The notes under the pieces: model-generated
The model's input: the letters and a program-made list of their open reading frames with translations, nothing else
What the model was told of the DNA's origin: nothing
Databases searched by the model: none
Part shown: piece after piece, positions 32,076-44,800 of the stretch
Position numbering within the stretch: the first letter of the stretch is position 1
Layout of the letters: the number at the start of each line of letters is the position of its first letter
Translations under genes and position numbers: made by a program
DNA from: Pyricularia pennisetigena
Lineage: Eukaryota > Ascomycota > Sordariomycetes > Magnaporthales > Pyriculariaceae
Direction of reading: 5' to 3'
Length of the DNA stretch: 64,000 bases
Assembly (NCBI RefSeq): GCF_004337985.1
Contig: NW_021940920.1
Location: 1 to 64,000, forward strand

Positions 32076-33294
32076 TCAAGCCAAGCCGGGTAGCCTTGAT
32101 GTTTTTGTGCGCAGCACATCACCCAGCCAGCCGAGGTTGGGTGTATTCTCTAGCGCCACCCACTCCCGCACCGGCAGCTTCGCCCATATATCAAACAGCT
32201 CAAAGAGGCTCACGATCCGACTCACCATGGCGTGAGTGTCTTCGTGATCTGTCGACCCGGGCCTGCTGAGCCTCGCCAGGGCAATCATGCGGTCCAGCGC
32301 CTCAACAACGAGCTCCCAGGACTGGTTTTCGGACATGGTGGCGCCGGCCCTGCCCAGCCAGAACAGCAACCTCAGGTCCTCCTCGACCCAGGGGCCGGTG
32401 ATCAGCCGGTCGGGGATCGAGGTCTCAGGGTGCACCTCGAGCATGTTTGGATACGGCCGCTGGACCTTGTCCTCATCCTCATCTGCAACTACGACCTTGT
32501 CGTACTCGAGGTCAAACTGGCTCTGCGCCTGGAAGTCTTGGTCCTGGATGAAGCCTTCCCGGCCAATGCCTGGGGACTTGCGTCGGCGTCGAACCTGCAG
32601 AAATGGGGACGGCACACGATAGTAGACCGGCTGTGGTCGCCGGCGGGTTGCGAGCCACACCTGCTGGGCTTGCAGTAGTCTTGCAGTCGTCAGCCACTTT
32701 TGCTCGAGGATGCTGGTCTATAGAGCCCATTTGTGTTAGCACACTGATGTAGAGAAAAGAAATAAATAAATAAATAAATACCAACAGACGTCGTGGTCAA
32801 GCCATGCAACTGTCACAGTCCCATGCAGACACACTTCTCCGTACCTGCAGTTTGGCATCGCCGCCGAATCTCTCGAGATCATGCACGCCCATCCGGTGCG
32901 CGCCGGGCATCGAGTAGCTGACGACCTCCTCGGCAGCACAGCCGTACCAATTATCCCAGGTGGGCGCAAACGCCTCGGCGATCAAGCGACGAAAGACGTA
33001 GGGGTGCGAGAGGATGCGGCCGATGAAGCCGCTGCAGCGGGGGAAGCTGAAGTTGCTCTCGGTGAGGAAGACGTCGACCAGGAACCACTCGGGCAGGTCC
33101 CGCAGCGAGGTCTTCCTCCTGCTGCGGGGGCCGTCGGGGTCAACGCCGCCGCGGCGGGCGGCGAGCTTCCTTTGGAGCTTGGAAGGACGGTTCTCGATCT
33201 CGCCGGTTTCCGAATCACCGCGTCGCTTGCCTTTTTGAACGAGGTTCTTGTTGCCTCTTGCGCCTTTCTTTTTGGGAATCGGCGTCAACTTCAT
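32076..33294 (-). CDS. Fungal F-box-like protein of unknown target
   Basis: Exon 1 33294-32845 and exon 2 32717-32076 are joined across a 127-bp intron (GTACGG donor, CTATAG acceptor), phase 0, giving 363 aa. After a basic N-terminus (MKLTPIPKKKGARGNKN, RRSRRKTSL-like stretch; possible nuclear signal) comes LRDLPEWFLVDVFLTESNFSFPRCSGFIGRIL in pieces typical of fungal F-box-like motifs (LP-x(4)-E/D-x-F). The remainder, with TWDNWYGC and a Trp/Leu-rich helical C-terminus, resembles a family common in Sordariomycetes but without known function. If it is an F-box protein it would recruit substrates to SCF ubiquitin ligase through Skp1; this is inference. It is divergent from MRS2 with ~740 bp between start codons. 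Confidence 0.7.
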
Positions 33295-34035
33295 CTTGAC
33301 CTCCGTCTTTGTTTTCTAGAGATTTTGATCATGATCGACTGATGAAGAGACAGAAAAATTGATATGGAGTTATGATTAAAAGTTCCTAGATGAAAACAGG
33401 GACTGTGTTGGTCTGGAATTGAAAGTTTTTGGTGAAGATATAGTCAGGGACAAGCCTTTCCTTTTGTTGGTTTTGGTAAATATTCCCACTCGAAATTTGC
33501 ACAACTTTTTGGGGAATGCAGCGCAACTACTTTGCAAAAAAAAAAAAAAAAAACAATAAGAACTAGACGCAAGTAGATCAAGAACCACCGTAATTCGCAT
33601 GGAGCTTGACAAGGTGCTTTTGCTAATTTATCTTCCCTTGTTCTTTATCTTCATCAAAGTTCGGGATGCTGCATTGCAAAGAGAGATATCACTTGTATGC
33701 TCCATAGCACTTGCTTTACTTGCTTTTTTTTTTGTGCACCTCTCTCTTCAATCAGTTTAGTCAACCAATAATAGTCCACCGTCGCAGCCATAGTGGGGCG
33801 TTCCCAGAAAAAATGACGGCAGCAAACCAACTTTTCGCCTTGAACGCTTCAAGCGCGACAGTTTATGATTTTACATAGTGTCTGTAATATGGCACAACAA
33901 CGCACTCACTGGATTCGGCCGTTGAAAAATTACAACGGGGTTTGTTAACCAGATCAGACTATTCACCCCCCGACAGCGTCGTCCAAAAAGAGAAAAAGAA
34001 AAATCGTATGGCCCGAGTCGCATTATTCTGCTGAA
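33295..34035. promoter_or_regulatory. Divergent promoter region, F-box-like gene / MRS2
   Basis: This ~740-bp region between two divergent start codons has an A17 tract near 33537 and a T-rich tract near 33724. No specific factor site can be named with confidence. Confidence 0.4.
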
Positions 34036-35864
34036 ATGCCTCGGTTGGCGGCACCACCTCTGCCGGTTCCCTCCCACAACCTGCTTCGATTCCTGCGCTC
34101 CCAGACCGACGGCCTGCTCAGCTTCGATGTAGCCAGTGCGACCACCTGCAGGACCTCGAGGGTCGTGCCCACCGCTCACGGCCCCCTTGGTCCGCGCGCG
34201 TTGACATGCAAGGCCAAGACGCTGGCTCTGCCACCGGGACGTCGCTCGTTCTGTACATCCAACCTGCGACCTCAGCGGACGGAGGGGGACGGCAGCAGGA
34301 ACTTCATCTTCGACATGAACAAGATCCTGCCTCGGGTGTTTCGCAGACAGAGGGGCTCCACGTCCAGGAGTACACCGGGGGGTCAACATCCGGACGAAGA
34401 CCGGCCAAATGCGTACCCCAGAGCCACCAAGCCGACATGGCAGGAGAAGCTAGGTTGGGGAGGGGGCAAACCGTTGGGAGGCGACATGGGAGGTCCCGGC
34501 AGCAGCGACGACTGCGGGCCAGACAACAACTTCACTTTTGGATCCAGACGGGCGCAGCTCATGCGCGCTCCCATGGACCCAAGACTACGGTGCACCGAAG
34601 TCGACGAGAACGGCGAGGTCATATTAGTCGACGGGGAGTACAAGAAGAGCGAGCTGATTGCAAAGGTATCTCGCATCTTGTCCATACACGATTTGCTTCA
34701 TGGTTATAATCCGGCGACTGACAAGGCGACAATGACAGTACGGTCTGCTCCCTCGAGATCTCCGCAAGATCGACTCGTCAAACCTGCCGCACATCCTCGT
34801 CCGCCCCTCAGCTATTCTTATCAACTTACTGCATCTCCGTGTGCTCATCAAATCCGACCGAGTGCTTCTCTTCGACGTGTTTGGCTCAAAGACGTCGTAC
34901 AACCAATCAGCCTTCATGTATGACCTGCAAGGCCGTTTACGGCAGAAACAGCCAGCGGGAAGTAACGCGGTGCTCCCGTACGAGTTCCGTGCTCTCGAAG
35001 CCGTCCTGATCTCGGTCACCAGCGCCCTCGAGGCCGATCTCCTCACGGTGCGAGAGCCCGTGGTCAGGGTGCTGCGGGAGCTCGAAGACGACATCAACCG
35101 TGATAGGCTGCGCATCCTGCTTGTTCTGTCAAAGAAGGTCAGCACTTTTGAGCAAAAGGCCAAGCTGGTGCGAGATGCCATCGATGAGCTTCTCGAAGCC
35201 GACGATGACCTTGCAGCCATGTATTTGACGGAGAAGAGGCACGACCTGTACAGGGGTGAGGATGACCACACCGAGGTTGAGATGCTGCTCGAGTCGTACC
35301 ACAAAATCTGTGACGAAGTGGTTCAGGAGGCGAGCAGTTTGGTTTCCAGCATCCGCAACACGGAGGAAATGTGAGTTTGTCAGGATTGTAGTTGCTCCCT
35401 CTGTCCGCACCGCACAAGAGCTAACCTGACCCGTGGGATTTGTTGCCTGCAGTATTCGTGCTATTCTTGACGCCAATCGTAACTCCCTCATGCTTCTGGA
35501 TCTCAAATTCAGCATCGGCACCCTCGGCTTGGCCATGGGCACCTTCCTGGCTGGCCTGTACGGTATGAACTTGGAGAACTTCATCGAAGAGACCAACTGG
35601 GGCTTCGCCGGCGTCACCACCTTCTCCATCTTCTTCTCTCTTCTCGTCTGCAGGTATGGCCTTGTCAAGCTGCGCAAGGTCCAGCGCGTCAAGATGCACG
35701 GCACCGACGGCGGCACCACTTCCTCGTGGTTCCGGGAAAACGTCCAGACTATCGAGCAAGGCAACGCGCCAGGTCTTGGTGGGAGCATGGGATCTATCGA
35801 TAAGTTCCGGAGGATCAAAACTAAAACCAACAACACCTCTTCCAACCCCGGAAAATGGATGTAA
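34036..35864 (+). CDS. MRS2: Mitochondrial inner-membrane Mg2+ channel, CorA/Mrs2 family
   Basis: Three exons (34036-34665, 34739-35370, 35453-35864) with 73- and 82-bp introns (GTATCT...GACAG; GTGAGT, GCTAAC branch, CTGCAG) give 557 aa. The Arg/Ser-rich N-terminus looks like a mitochondrial presequence. The conserved block LRCTEVDENGEVILVDGEYKK begins near residue 187, with DLRKIDSSNLPHILVRP and RVLLFDVFGSKTSYNQ after the first splice. A long coiled-coil region precedes two C-terminal membrane helices; the first ends in the diagnostic YGMN motif (~residue 456), followed by ENFIEETNWGF and the second helix. Mrs2 forms pentameric channels letting Mg2+ into the matrix, needed for group II intron splicing in yeast. 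The paralogue LPE10/MFM1 is the alternative, but GMN and full length favour MRS2. Confidence 0.92.
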
Positions 35865-38800
35865 TGTCACCAAATGATTGACTGTGGTCTTTTTTTTTTT
35901 TTTTTTTTTTTTTAGAGACACATATCATATTCTAGAGCAATTGGCTGGGTTTTTACCACCACTCTCCAAAGGGATTTTCAAATAAACACTGTATCAAGGT
36001 CACTGTATCAAGGTATCAATCTCAGTGTTATACCAACCTTTCCCCAAGGAGTTGGGAGCCTTGACAACTTCAAGTCAACCAAATCCAGCTTGTATTCATC
36101 TTCTTGTTGGCTGCACCTTGACAGCAAATGCGAGTCCTTTTAGTTAAGGTTCCACAACCCTGTACTTGAGTATCAACCTTCACCCGGCTGGCCACAATGA
36201 TGCGCAGCGCAGAGAAGTCATCCGTTCGTCTACCGTAGTTAGTCACCACAATCCTCGGCTAGCCATGCCTGTTACCAAGACTACATACCCTCAAGGCAGC
36301 AACCAAAGAAGCGTCATACCCAGCTCGATTGCCACACCAACTAACAGGCAGCAGGGGACAGCGGATCACAACGGGATCACAACTGATCACGAAAAGAGTC
36401 ACCGACCATTAAGCCGTACCCAACCCACATGCATGACCTCTCTTGTAAGTCCGACGAGCTTGGATCGACACGACAAAGGTTCCGGGAGGGTACACCTTTG
36501 CCTGACCATTGCATCTGACATCCGACGATGCAACCAGGTGATGGCATGTTGTCCAGCACTAGGCAGAGCCGGCGAAAACAGGAACGACTAACCGCGAGTC
36601 GGCCCTTTACCACATCCCTGGGGTCCATCATTGAGCGTTATGACTGGGACTCGTCTCCCATGAATCAGCCAGGCGGAACTCAATCGTGACGTTCTTGTCG
36701 AACATGCATCTAACTGCCGGCGCAACCGCTGAACGACAAGGAGGAGTCCCGACACACGAGTGATGCCCCCACAGTATTCTTCCGTCGTGAAGGGGCGATG
36801 GCGCTCTGTCGTGAAGAAAGCCAAAAAAAGAAGAATCCGCCAAGGCCTGCTAGTGCTCATCACGCATCTACTTTTTTTTTTTTTTCTTGCCAACGTGTGA
36901 ACCCCGCCCCTCTCCAGTCCACATCTAGACCATAGCAAGCAGTCTTCAGCAGGCTCGTATAGCCATGCTTTTTGCGACAACGGGACCTTGGTGCAGCTGA
37001 AGACCGCACTGTGGCAAAAATGGGAAAGGATGAACCTCCGGGGGTGGGATGACACAAGAAACACACAATTATATCACTCAGCCGGAGAGAGAAGGGCGAA
37101 AAGAGCCGCAGAAGATGAGGTGGCGTCAAAACGCACAGCAACAATATTATCCCAGAGCCTCGGCCTGATGTACTCAGCAGGTCCGAGCAAGTGGATAATC
37201 ATTCCGGATCATCCGGTCTCTTGGACTGTCAAGAATCGATAATTACCGGGTTGCTTTTTTCGGTGGTTTTCTTTACCTGACAAGCAGAAAGCGTAAATAA
37301 AACAACATCCTACCTAGGTAATGTGGGAGGTTTACTGTATGCTTGACTAAGGTCTTGACTTTTTTTTTTTTTTCTTTTTTGCTTTGATAGCTAGGCATTA
37401 TTCTGTAAGCAGTGGGGACAAAAGACCAGTCAATGTTAGTCAGTCATCGCGTGAACGAATTCACGAGTGCGGTACAACCTTTCAGCGCCCGTCCCTGTAC
37501 TTTCTTTTGATTCTTGGGTTAGCTGTAAAACATGGGTCGCTGGACCATGGATGAACGTGCAAATCATGACGAATTTGCCAGCGAATCAAAATAAACAGAT
37601 ATTTGAACAAAAAAAGCGCCGCATAAAAAAAAAAAAAAAGACATACGAGCCAATGAAAGTGCTGAGACATATAAAAGGACCCTTCTCAGCATACAATAAC
37701 AGATTGACTGGTAGTCTAATATCCGCCCCAGGAGCGTGACCGCCTTTGAGGGAGGGTCCCCCCAACCAGGGGGAGGATCTTTTGGCTGCGGAGCCTTGGT
37801 AAACAAGTCCAAAGCAGCAGCTTCTTGCGTGAATGAGTCACTCAACCGTTGGTTGGAAAGCTGAGAACAACGCAACCTGCCATTCACAACCCTTCACACC
37901 AAGTCATCCATCTATCTATGACCTGGGCCGCCACGCCTCAGCTCGCACAAGGTTCCAAGGCAGTGGAAGTAGGCGTGTGGGCTTTTTGTTTTATTTTTGA
38001 TTTTTCTTTTTTTTCTTTTTTTAATTCTCTTCTCTTCTCTTCACCCCTCTCGTAACTTCCTCTCATGTACACCCCCGGTTATCGGTCAGTTCTGCACTTT
38101 GCTCGTAAGCGCCAGTAAAAAAAAAAAAAAAAATAGAAAAATAAAAGTGAAGCATCATCTATTTTGCTTCGTCGCCACGTCGACCATCCTGGTAAACAAA
38201 GTTTCTGAGGTCTTGTCGTCGGGCGTTGTAATGACTCTGGGTTTTGTTTTCCCCTCCAGCAGCAGCAGTTCATAGGCTGTTTCACGCCATCACTCAGCTC
38301 AAGTGTCAACAGAAGCTGAACAAACAAAAATAAAATATAAAATATCAAATATGTAAAATAAAGTAAAGACGCAAAAGTAAATAAATAAAAACATATACCA
38401 ATAATACTTGTTTTTTTTATGACTCAAGCTGGTCATAGCTGTAATCTAACAACCTGTTCCAAGAGGTTAGGACGGAGCAAAAAGGAGACAGAGTGCAACT
38501 GATGCTGCGCGCTTGCTTCCTGGTCGAATGTCTCTTTCTTTGGTCTGCATGAGCAGACCAAGTACTGCACAGGAAAAAAAAAAAAAAAAAAAAAAAGAAA
38601 GAAAAAACAGCCGTAGATTATTTGGTGCCGTAGCTGCATAATCCCGTCTGCTGGTTGACTCCTTGGCCAGTCCAGTCCACCAGGACGATCTCCCATGCAT
38701 GAGCAATAAGGTGAAAGCCGCCGAAGTTTCTGTCATGTTCACAACAACCCGCTTCGGTTTGGCTAAATGCGAAGCAGCTTGAATTTTCTCAAAGTGAAGA

Positions 38801-39068
38801 AAGGATCAAGCCCTGTGAACATATTCTCTGACGGGCCGTCGCGACTTGACGGTTATGTTCTTGCATGAGATTGCACTGCGATTAATGTAGCATCCACATA
38901 GCAACAACAAGCGCAGCCAAGTTTCAAAGACAAAGGGAATGTGAATTAGCGAGACATCCAAGCAAACTTTTTCGTACTGCTGGAGAACTCGATAAAGTAG
39001 AGGCATCTTGCCTCTCACTAGTAAGTCTTATGTATGTTTGCTCAACCATCAGCCACCACCGTCTCTGG

Positions 39069-39124
<56 letters not shown>

Positions 39125-39593
39125 ATCGTACACACCATCGAGATACAGGCTTGGTCATGCATCGACCAGCCGCTGCATATAGCTATTTGTGATATCAGTC
39201 CGCCTGCCAAAACTTTCTAGCAGCAAACTCCGATCAGTGGTATTCCCTGGGTATGCTCGATAAATTTGTGCGCCCCCCAAACCTCGTCCATGACATGTTC
39301 AAGAAAACAAAAACAAAACCCCGCCATTTGATCCATGCAATGCAAGAACGGCAAAGAGGACCAACTTGTTACGCCCTAAAATGACTTTTTCGAGATGAGA
39401 AGCATCAAAGTGGTATACCGCAATTTGAACGACTGTAACTTCCCAAAATAAATGGTACAAGTCAAGCTCAAAAGAAGTGGCTTAGCAATCAGCACGAGGA
39501 AAGTATAATCAAGATGTGGTGTCACATGACCGAATGCGTCCAGCGGATGCAAAACAATACCAAAAGACCATGGCAAAATGGGGATAGTCGGGT
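35865..39593. other. 3.7-kb convergent intergenic region with homopolymer tracts
   Basis: It lies between the 3' ends of MRS2 and the cyclin gene. It contains many A/T runs (T24 at 35890-35913; others near 36871, 37361, 37626, 38117; A23 at 38574-38596) and no domain-bearing ORF. Several frames above 80 codons lack ATG starts or coding character. Confidence 0.5.
39069..39119. repeat. (CT)n microsatellite
   Basis: About 50 bp of almost pure CT dinucleotide with one TTT interruption near 39080. Confidence 0.95.
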
Positions 39594-41841
39594 TCAGTTA
39601 AGAATACCATCCCACATACCAGGTCCCCCCATTCCACCTACAGCAGGGTGGAGAGGATTTATTGTGAACTGTTGTGCAGCCTCAGTAGAGCAGCAGACTC
39701 GCTTTCGGCCGTCCCCTCTAAGGGCGGCGCGCGACAAGAGAGGCTCACTGATGGTTGATCCGAATCTCGGACGCACCAGGTTATCAGTCCAGCCAGATGA
39801 AGCAGAAACTGGAGCAGCTCTCAGAAGCTCCCTGACTTGATCCTGAGTGATGTCCATGGATGCCGTGCGACCACGCTTTGAACCAGCCCTAGGGGCAGGA
39901 GCAGGACGCTGCACCGTGGACTGGTGGTTGTGCAAGTCTTGCAGTGCACGCGCAGCAGCATCGTCGATCTCCCGTTCCCTGCGAGCCAGGGGCGTTTCTA
40001 CACATGCATCTTTGCCGACAGGGTAGCAGTAGGGCTCCGGCGACGAAGTAATGCAGTTCTCTTCGTAATCTTCAGGGACAGTGGCGATGATAGGCCTCAA
40101 GCTAGACCTCTCATTGCAAAGCTTCGCGTAGCGGCATCGCGCCTGTACATCCAGTTTGGTAGACGGCGCGCTTGCCAGCGACGAAGCAGATGAGATGGAG
40201 GACGAGCGTGAAGTCCGGGATAAATCCGAAATCATCGACTCTGGCGAGGAAGCTGTAGAGATGGTGTTTGCAAGGGAGGAACGGCGAGCTGTGAAATAGC
40301 TGTGCGGAGAAGACGTTACAGCCGTGGGCCAGGGAGTTTGGACCGACCATGGTGCTTGCGCAGCTGTGGCTGAGGTGGCTTGAGCCATCGCAAGACCCAT
40401 GGAAGAACCCTTGTTCAACAGATGGCCTGCAGCACTCACAGCCGGAGTGCTGAAGCCGCTGGACTGAGGAGTCAGACGTGGAGTCGGAAGTAGCCCCAAG
40501 GCAGGAGCCAGCCGGCCGGGAGTATATACAGTGGCCGGCGTTGGCTCCATAACCATGGGCGCAGTATAGTGGGTAGGCGTGGTAGGCGTCACTGTAGCCT
40601 CGGGGGAGGCACGGTCGAAGCTGGGGCTCCTGTCAGACGACCAATTTGAATAAATGGAACGTGGTGATGAAGCCAGCTCCTGAGTCTTGGATGGAGACGA
40701 TGGTGCAAGAGCCTCGAGATTCGCCAAGTCGGGCGTGAGATTCAAAACGAGATATCGGAACTCGTCGCACTGCCGTTCGAAAAGCCTCTGCGCGGCCCCA
40801 CCCGGAGATGGCGGCTGCGAAGGGGTAAACTTCATTACACAGTCGGTCCAACGGTTGTAAACCTCGTTGGTAATGTGCAAATTCCAGTTGACAGCAAGCA
40901 GGAAAGCGATCTCGTTCTGATTGATCTCATGAGTAGCCAGACCCGAGATCTTGCTCCATGCACGCGCAGAGTAATTCCTATCCTGCAAATACTTGGAGGC
41001 TAGTATCAAAGCAGCCAGAAACATGCGTCGGCCGCACTGGAGAGCGCGGCTCGCATGGCAATCATCTGGCTGTTCCATGGTGAAGTCGCGATCGGGAACA
41101 TGAGGCTTGACAAGAATCAAATAGTAGAGAGCAACCTGCAGAGTCGAATAGCTCGTGCGGGAACGGCGCAAGGTTTCTTGGATGAAGGTCCGCAGTGGCA
41201 ACACGGTGTTGTTGGATTCATTGCGGCAGATCACCGAGGATGTAGGCCAGATGGCCTCGACAATCTGTGTTGACGAATCTGGAGAGGGCAGTGTGAGTAT
41301 ATAAGATCTGACTGCAAGCAGTCACTAGAGCTAATTGTCAAAATGGCTTACCAACGAGGCTGTCTACGAAGTTGACCTTGCGGTCGGATTGACGCACGAG
41401 GGTGGGAGGGCAGCCAATACGAGACGTTGTCCCACTCGCAGAGCGCCGAGGGTTTTGTCGGAGCTCTGCAGATACCGGAACATCGACGTGCAGAAGCTGA
41501 TGCTGCTGGTTTTGTGCCCTTGCCCATGAACTAATGCGGGACTGTGCATGAATTTCGGCGACGGCAGCGCCGGAATCCCGAGGTAATCTCCTTCCACATT
41601 GCGATTCGCACGAGTCTGACTGTGAGGTGGCGGAAGAAGCGGAAGAGTCGTCGGAGGTTTGGGAAAGGGAATCGGACCAGATCTGGCTGGACGTGTCCGA
41701 AGCGGAGGCAATCGATGTCGATTTTGCTAATGACGAAGATGGGTACACGGATGCATACTGAATCTGGGACGCGTTGTAGTTGTTCTGGAGGTCGGGGCGC
41801 AAGGCGGCAGTGGCGGACGAGTCACGAGCACCGCTACCCAT
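39594..41841 (-). CDS. Pho85-type (PCL) cyclin
   Basis: Exon 1 41841-41352 and exon 2 41278-39594 are joined across a 73-bp intron (GTAAGC donor, CTCCAG acceptor); phases agree and give 724 aa. The ATG is MGSGARDSS. The first ~150 residues are Ser/Gln-rich and disordered. The cyclin box spans about 155-290: FVDSLV and QIVEAIWPTSSV around the splice, then LRTFIQETLRRSRTSYSTLQ, MFLAALILASKYLQDRNYS and WNLHITNEVYNRW. This pattern belongs to the Pcl1/2/5/9 group that activates the CDK Pho85. The long C-terminus has many SP/TP sites (SSPSK, TPTTPTH, STPAVS), possible Cdk targets or phosphodegrons, ending in a conserved-looking NPLHPAVGGMGGPGMWDG. Such cyclins link nutrient status to transcription-factor turnover, morphogenesis or G1; which one applies is unknown. 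Confidence 0.85.
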
Positions 41842-44800
41842 CTTGGCTTGGGTAAAGGTCGAGGAGGGGGGGTGATTCGATATGCAGGAAGTGTCAGGTA
41901 ACACAAGATGTAAACCAGACTAGTCCAGTCGCAGCCAAACAGCTGTAAACCAATAAGCCGTGTGTTTTGTCGAAAAATCGTACACTCGATCGGGTGGGTA
42001 AAGCTCTGCTGTATAAGAGCTGTATTATCCGAAAGAGATGCAGAGGGCTGCTTCAAAAAAAGGCACCTCGAGTTGACTTTTCAAAGACGGTTACACCGGG
42101 GTACGAGGCTGAGATGGCGGCGACTGGGGTAAGCGACGTGATCGCAAGATGCATCGCGTATTTGAGGAAAAAGGATTGAGTGGAGATGGTCCTAATGTAA
42201 TAAAAAGATAAGGGGAAGACGAAGAGAGATGCAGTTCACTGTAAACGCATCAAGAAGTAAAGATCGATTTCATCGGAATAAGAAGGTATCAAGGAAGGTA
42301 AATAGAAAGAAAGAAAAAAAAAAGGGCTGCCCCTCGAGGCAGTGAGTAAATGGAAGCTGTTGGTTAGATCGGACGGTGTGGTGTTGCTGGCTACGGTTGT
42401 TGTTGTTATTGTTGTGTTGATTTGGTGGTTTGCTTGCTTGCTGTCCTCGATCTTCGGTGTCGGTTCGGGTTCCCGTGGTGTGTTGCAGGCAGGTCGGAAC
42501 GCTGAAGGCAGACAGTAGGACGCCTTTATTGAGGTGACAGCCAACAACCAAAGATCGATCACAGGCCGGATGTGACTCGATGCAGAGGCAAGGCGTGTTC
42601 TCAGGGGCGAGGTTTTTAGGTAGCAGCCCCCAGTAGTAATAGCCTGCCTGGTGGTGTTAACGTTCTGGGGGAGAGAATGACTGATGACTCCTACCCCTTC
42701 CGAAGTTAGGAGGCGTGAATGGCAAAGGAGAGTGGCGAGACCCGCGTGCCCGATTTGTTGCCGCTGGGGCAGGACAGGTTTGGGACTTTGGGCTTGTAAT
42801 GGGTGTGGGTCGAGGCGCTGTGAGCTGGGCACCAATTGGGAAGTGGTATGACAGGGTCTCTGGCGGAAGCCTGGAAATGGGGCCCTCAGTGAGTGTGGCG
42901 AGTGAGAGATGAAAATAAGTGGGGTCTAGATGACAGGCGTGTTGTCATACATCCGTTCGGTCTTTCGGTAGCTGTTTGGTGTGACTGCGAAATCACGATC
43001 ACCTCTCCTGATCTGATAGCCTTTTCTTTTTCTTGTCTCTTTTATGGACCTTTAAGAATGCCTGTGGTTGTTTCTCTTTGTTGCAGGATGCAAGTGAATA
43101 CCGCGCAGCTGAGAGAAAGATTTACAGGCTTTGTCAAAGGCGAAGTGGAAAAGGCTGGTGACGAAAGCGCTTTGCCACAAGACTAAAGGGTAGCAGTGTG
43201 CAGGTACGGAGTAGAGACAAGTGGCGGGTGCAAGATAAAAAAAAACGGTGCTTTTAATAAGAAAAGAGGAACCAAATATGGAAATGCAAAAAAGGAATAA
43301 TAATCATGTAAAAACCCTCTTTTTCAATTCAAAACAACTTTTTTCTTCTTTTCTTTCAAAGCAGACTACAAGAGTCGCTTTATTCGTTCAGAGGGCGTAA
43401 TCGAACATTACGTTGGTTCGATGGGGTAGGAAAGGGGAAGGGAGACAATTGATGGCGGAGTTTCGAGGCGCTGCAGCAGTTTTGAACATACGTTTGCGTA
43501 TCCAGAAGCCCAACTCCGCCCAGGTACGTAGCGGACAGGCAGATAGCGCGCAGGCACAGAGAAAACGTGTAGGTAAGGGGAGGAGGTGTTCTTCGCTGCG
43601 CGTTTTGGGATCCTCTTGGCTCTCTCTGGTGCTGCGCATTGGTGGACTTGTGAGTGGGTCAGTCAGCTCCCTGGCGACGTGCTACTACTGGCTCGACGAT
43701 TCCTCTGGCCGGGGGCTTATTGGACGACTGCGGTCCACCACTCGCAGCTTTTGAATCCAACAAACCTAACCCCGGCTCAAAGTATTAAATTTGGCACGTT
43801 TGCCGTCCCCGACGTTCCGAGTATTGCCGTACTGGGGCTAGTTTGAACAATTTATCTCGGATGGGTCACTGAAGACAGGTTGCGGGTGGCATGTATTCGA
43901 CCAACCAATGAGGTATTATTTCACTTGAGTAGGTAAGTGAACTGCAAGCAAGACTCATACCTACATACAATAGCTAGGTAGTAGCTACAGACTACCGAAG
44001 GTCGACCGGCCAACAAAGCTGTTAGACTGTGGAGGGCCCTTTTGGGCAGCGAGGCGGCGACAAGGTGCACGTTGGTAGATGACAATGATGGATGATAGTC
44101 GTGGCGTTCTGCCTGTAATTCCTAGCTAATAATTACTGTACACGCGCACGCGCACGCGCTCGCTCTCGCTGAACCGAGTTTAGTTGCCTAGCATCGGTAA
44201 TCCACGTTCCCCATACAAACATAGGTAAGGACTGTGGTAATGCCCCGAGATGGGACGATAGGGATTTGAATTAGGAGGGGTCCCAGTGGCCCGCCACTGC
44301 CGGCTCTTTAGCGGTTACTCTTCTTTTGTGAGGTCTTTGGCCCGAGATTGGGGCCACGGGTGCAATGAGACGACGCCTCGTCACGGACCAATGCGTATTG
44401 GTGGTGTCGTCAACAAGTAATGAACAACATTTACAACATGCCAGCAAATCGTTCTTTTTTTTTTCTGACTCTTGTGGCCAATGTGGCCTGTTGAACTCGC
44501 CACAATCAACTTGCCAACCATCAAGAAAAGTTTCTCAATAGTTTGACCAACCTGGGTCTAGGATAACATGACATTATTTACCATCTGCCCTCGTCATCGG
44601 TACCGCCGGCCGCGGCAGTGCATCCTGTTTGTTACCTTCTAGAAAACTGTTTGATCCGTCAAGCCCGCCTTCTTTGTCTTGGCGTTGTCCAATTGCAAAG
44701 TAGGATTGGGAGTCAGGCAACCAACCTAAAAAGGATTGGTTAGTGCGTGCCAGACGTGACAATTATGAAGTGCTCATCTCTGTGGACTCGGCCAGTACCT

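Noticed and set aside
36166..36591. 142-codon plus-strand frame downstream of MRS2
   Set aside because: It opens at a TTG rather than an ATG, has low coding character and lies in a homopolymer-rich intergenic region.
43388..43846. Overlapping frames of 80-113 codons on both strands
   Set aside because: Arg/Ser-rich translations in all frames without homology, as expected from non-coding GC-balanced DNA.
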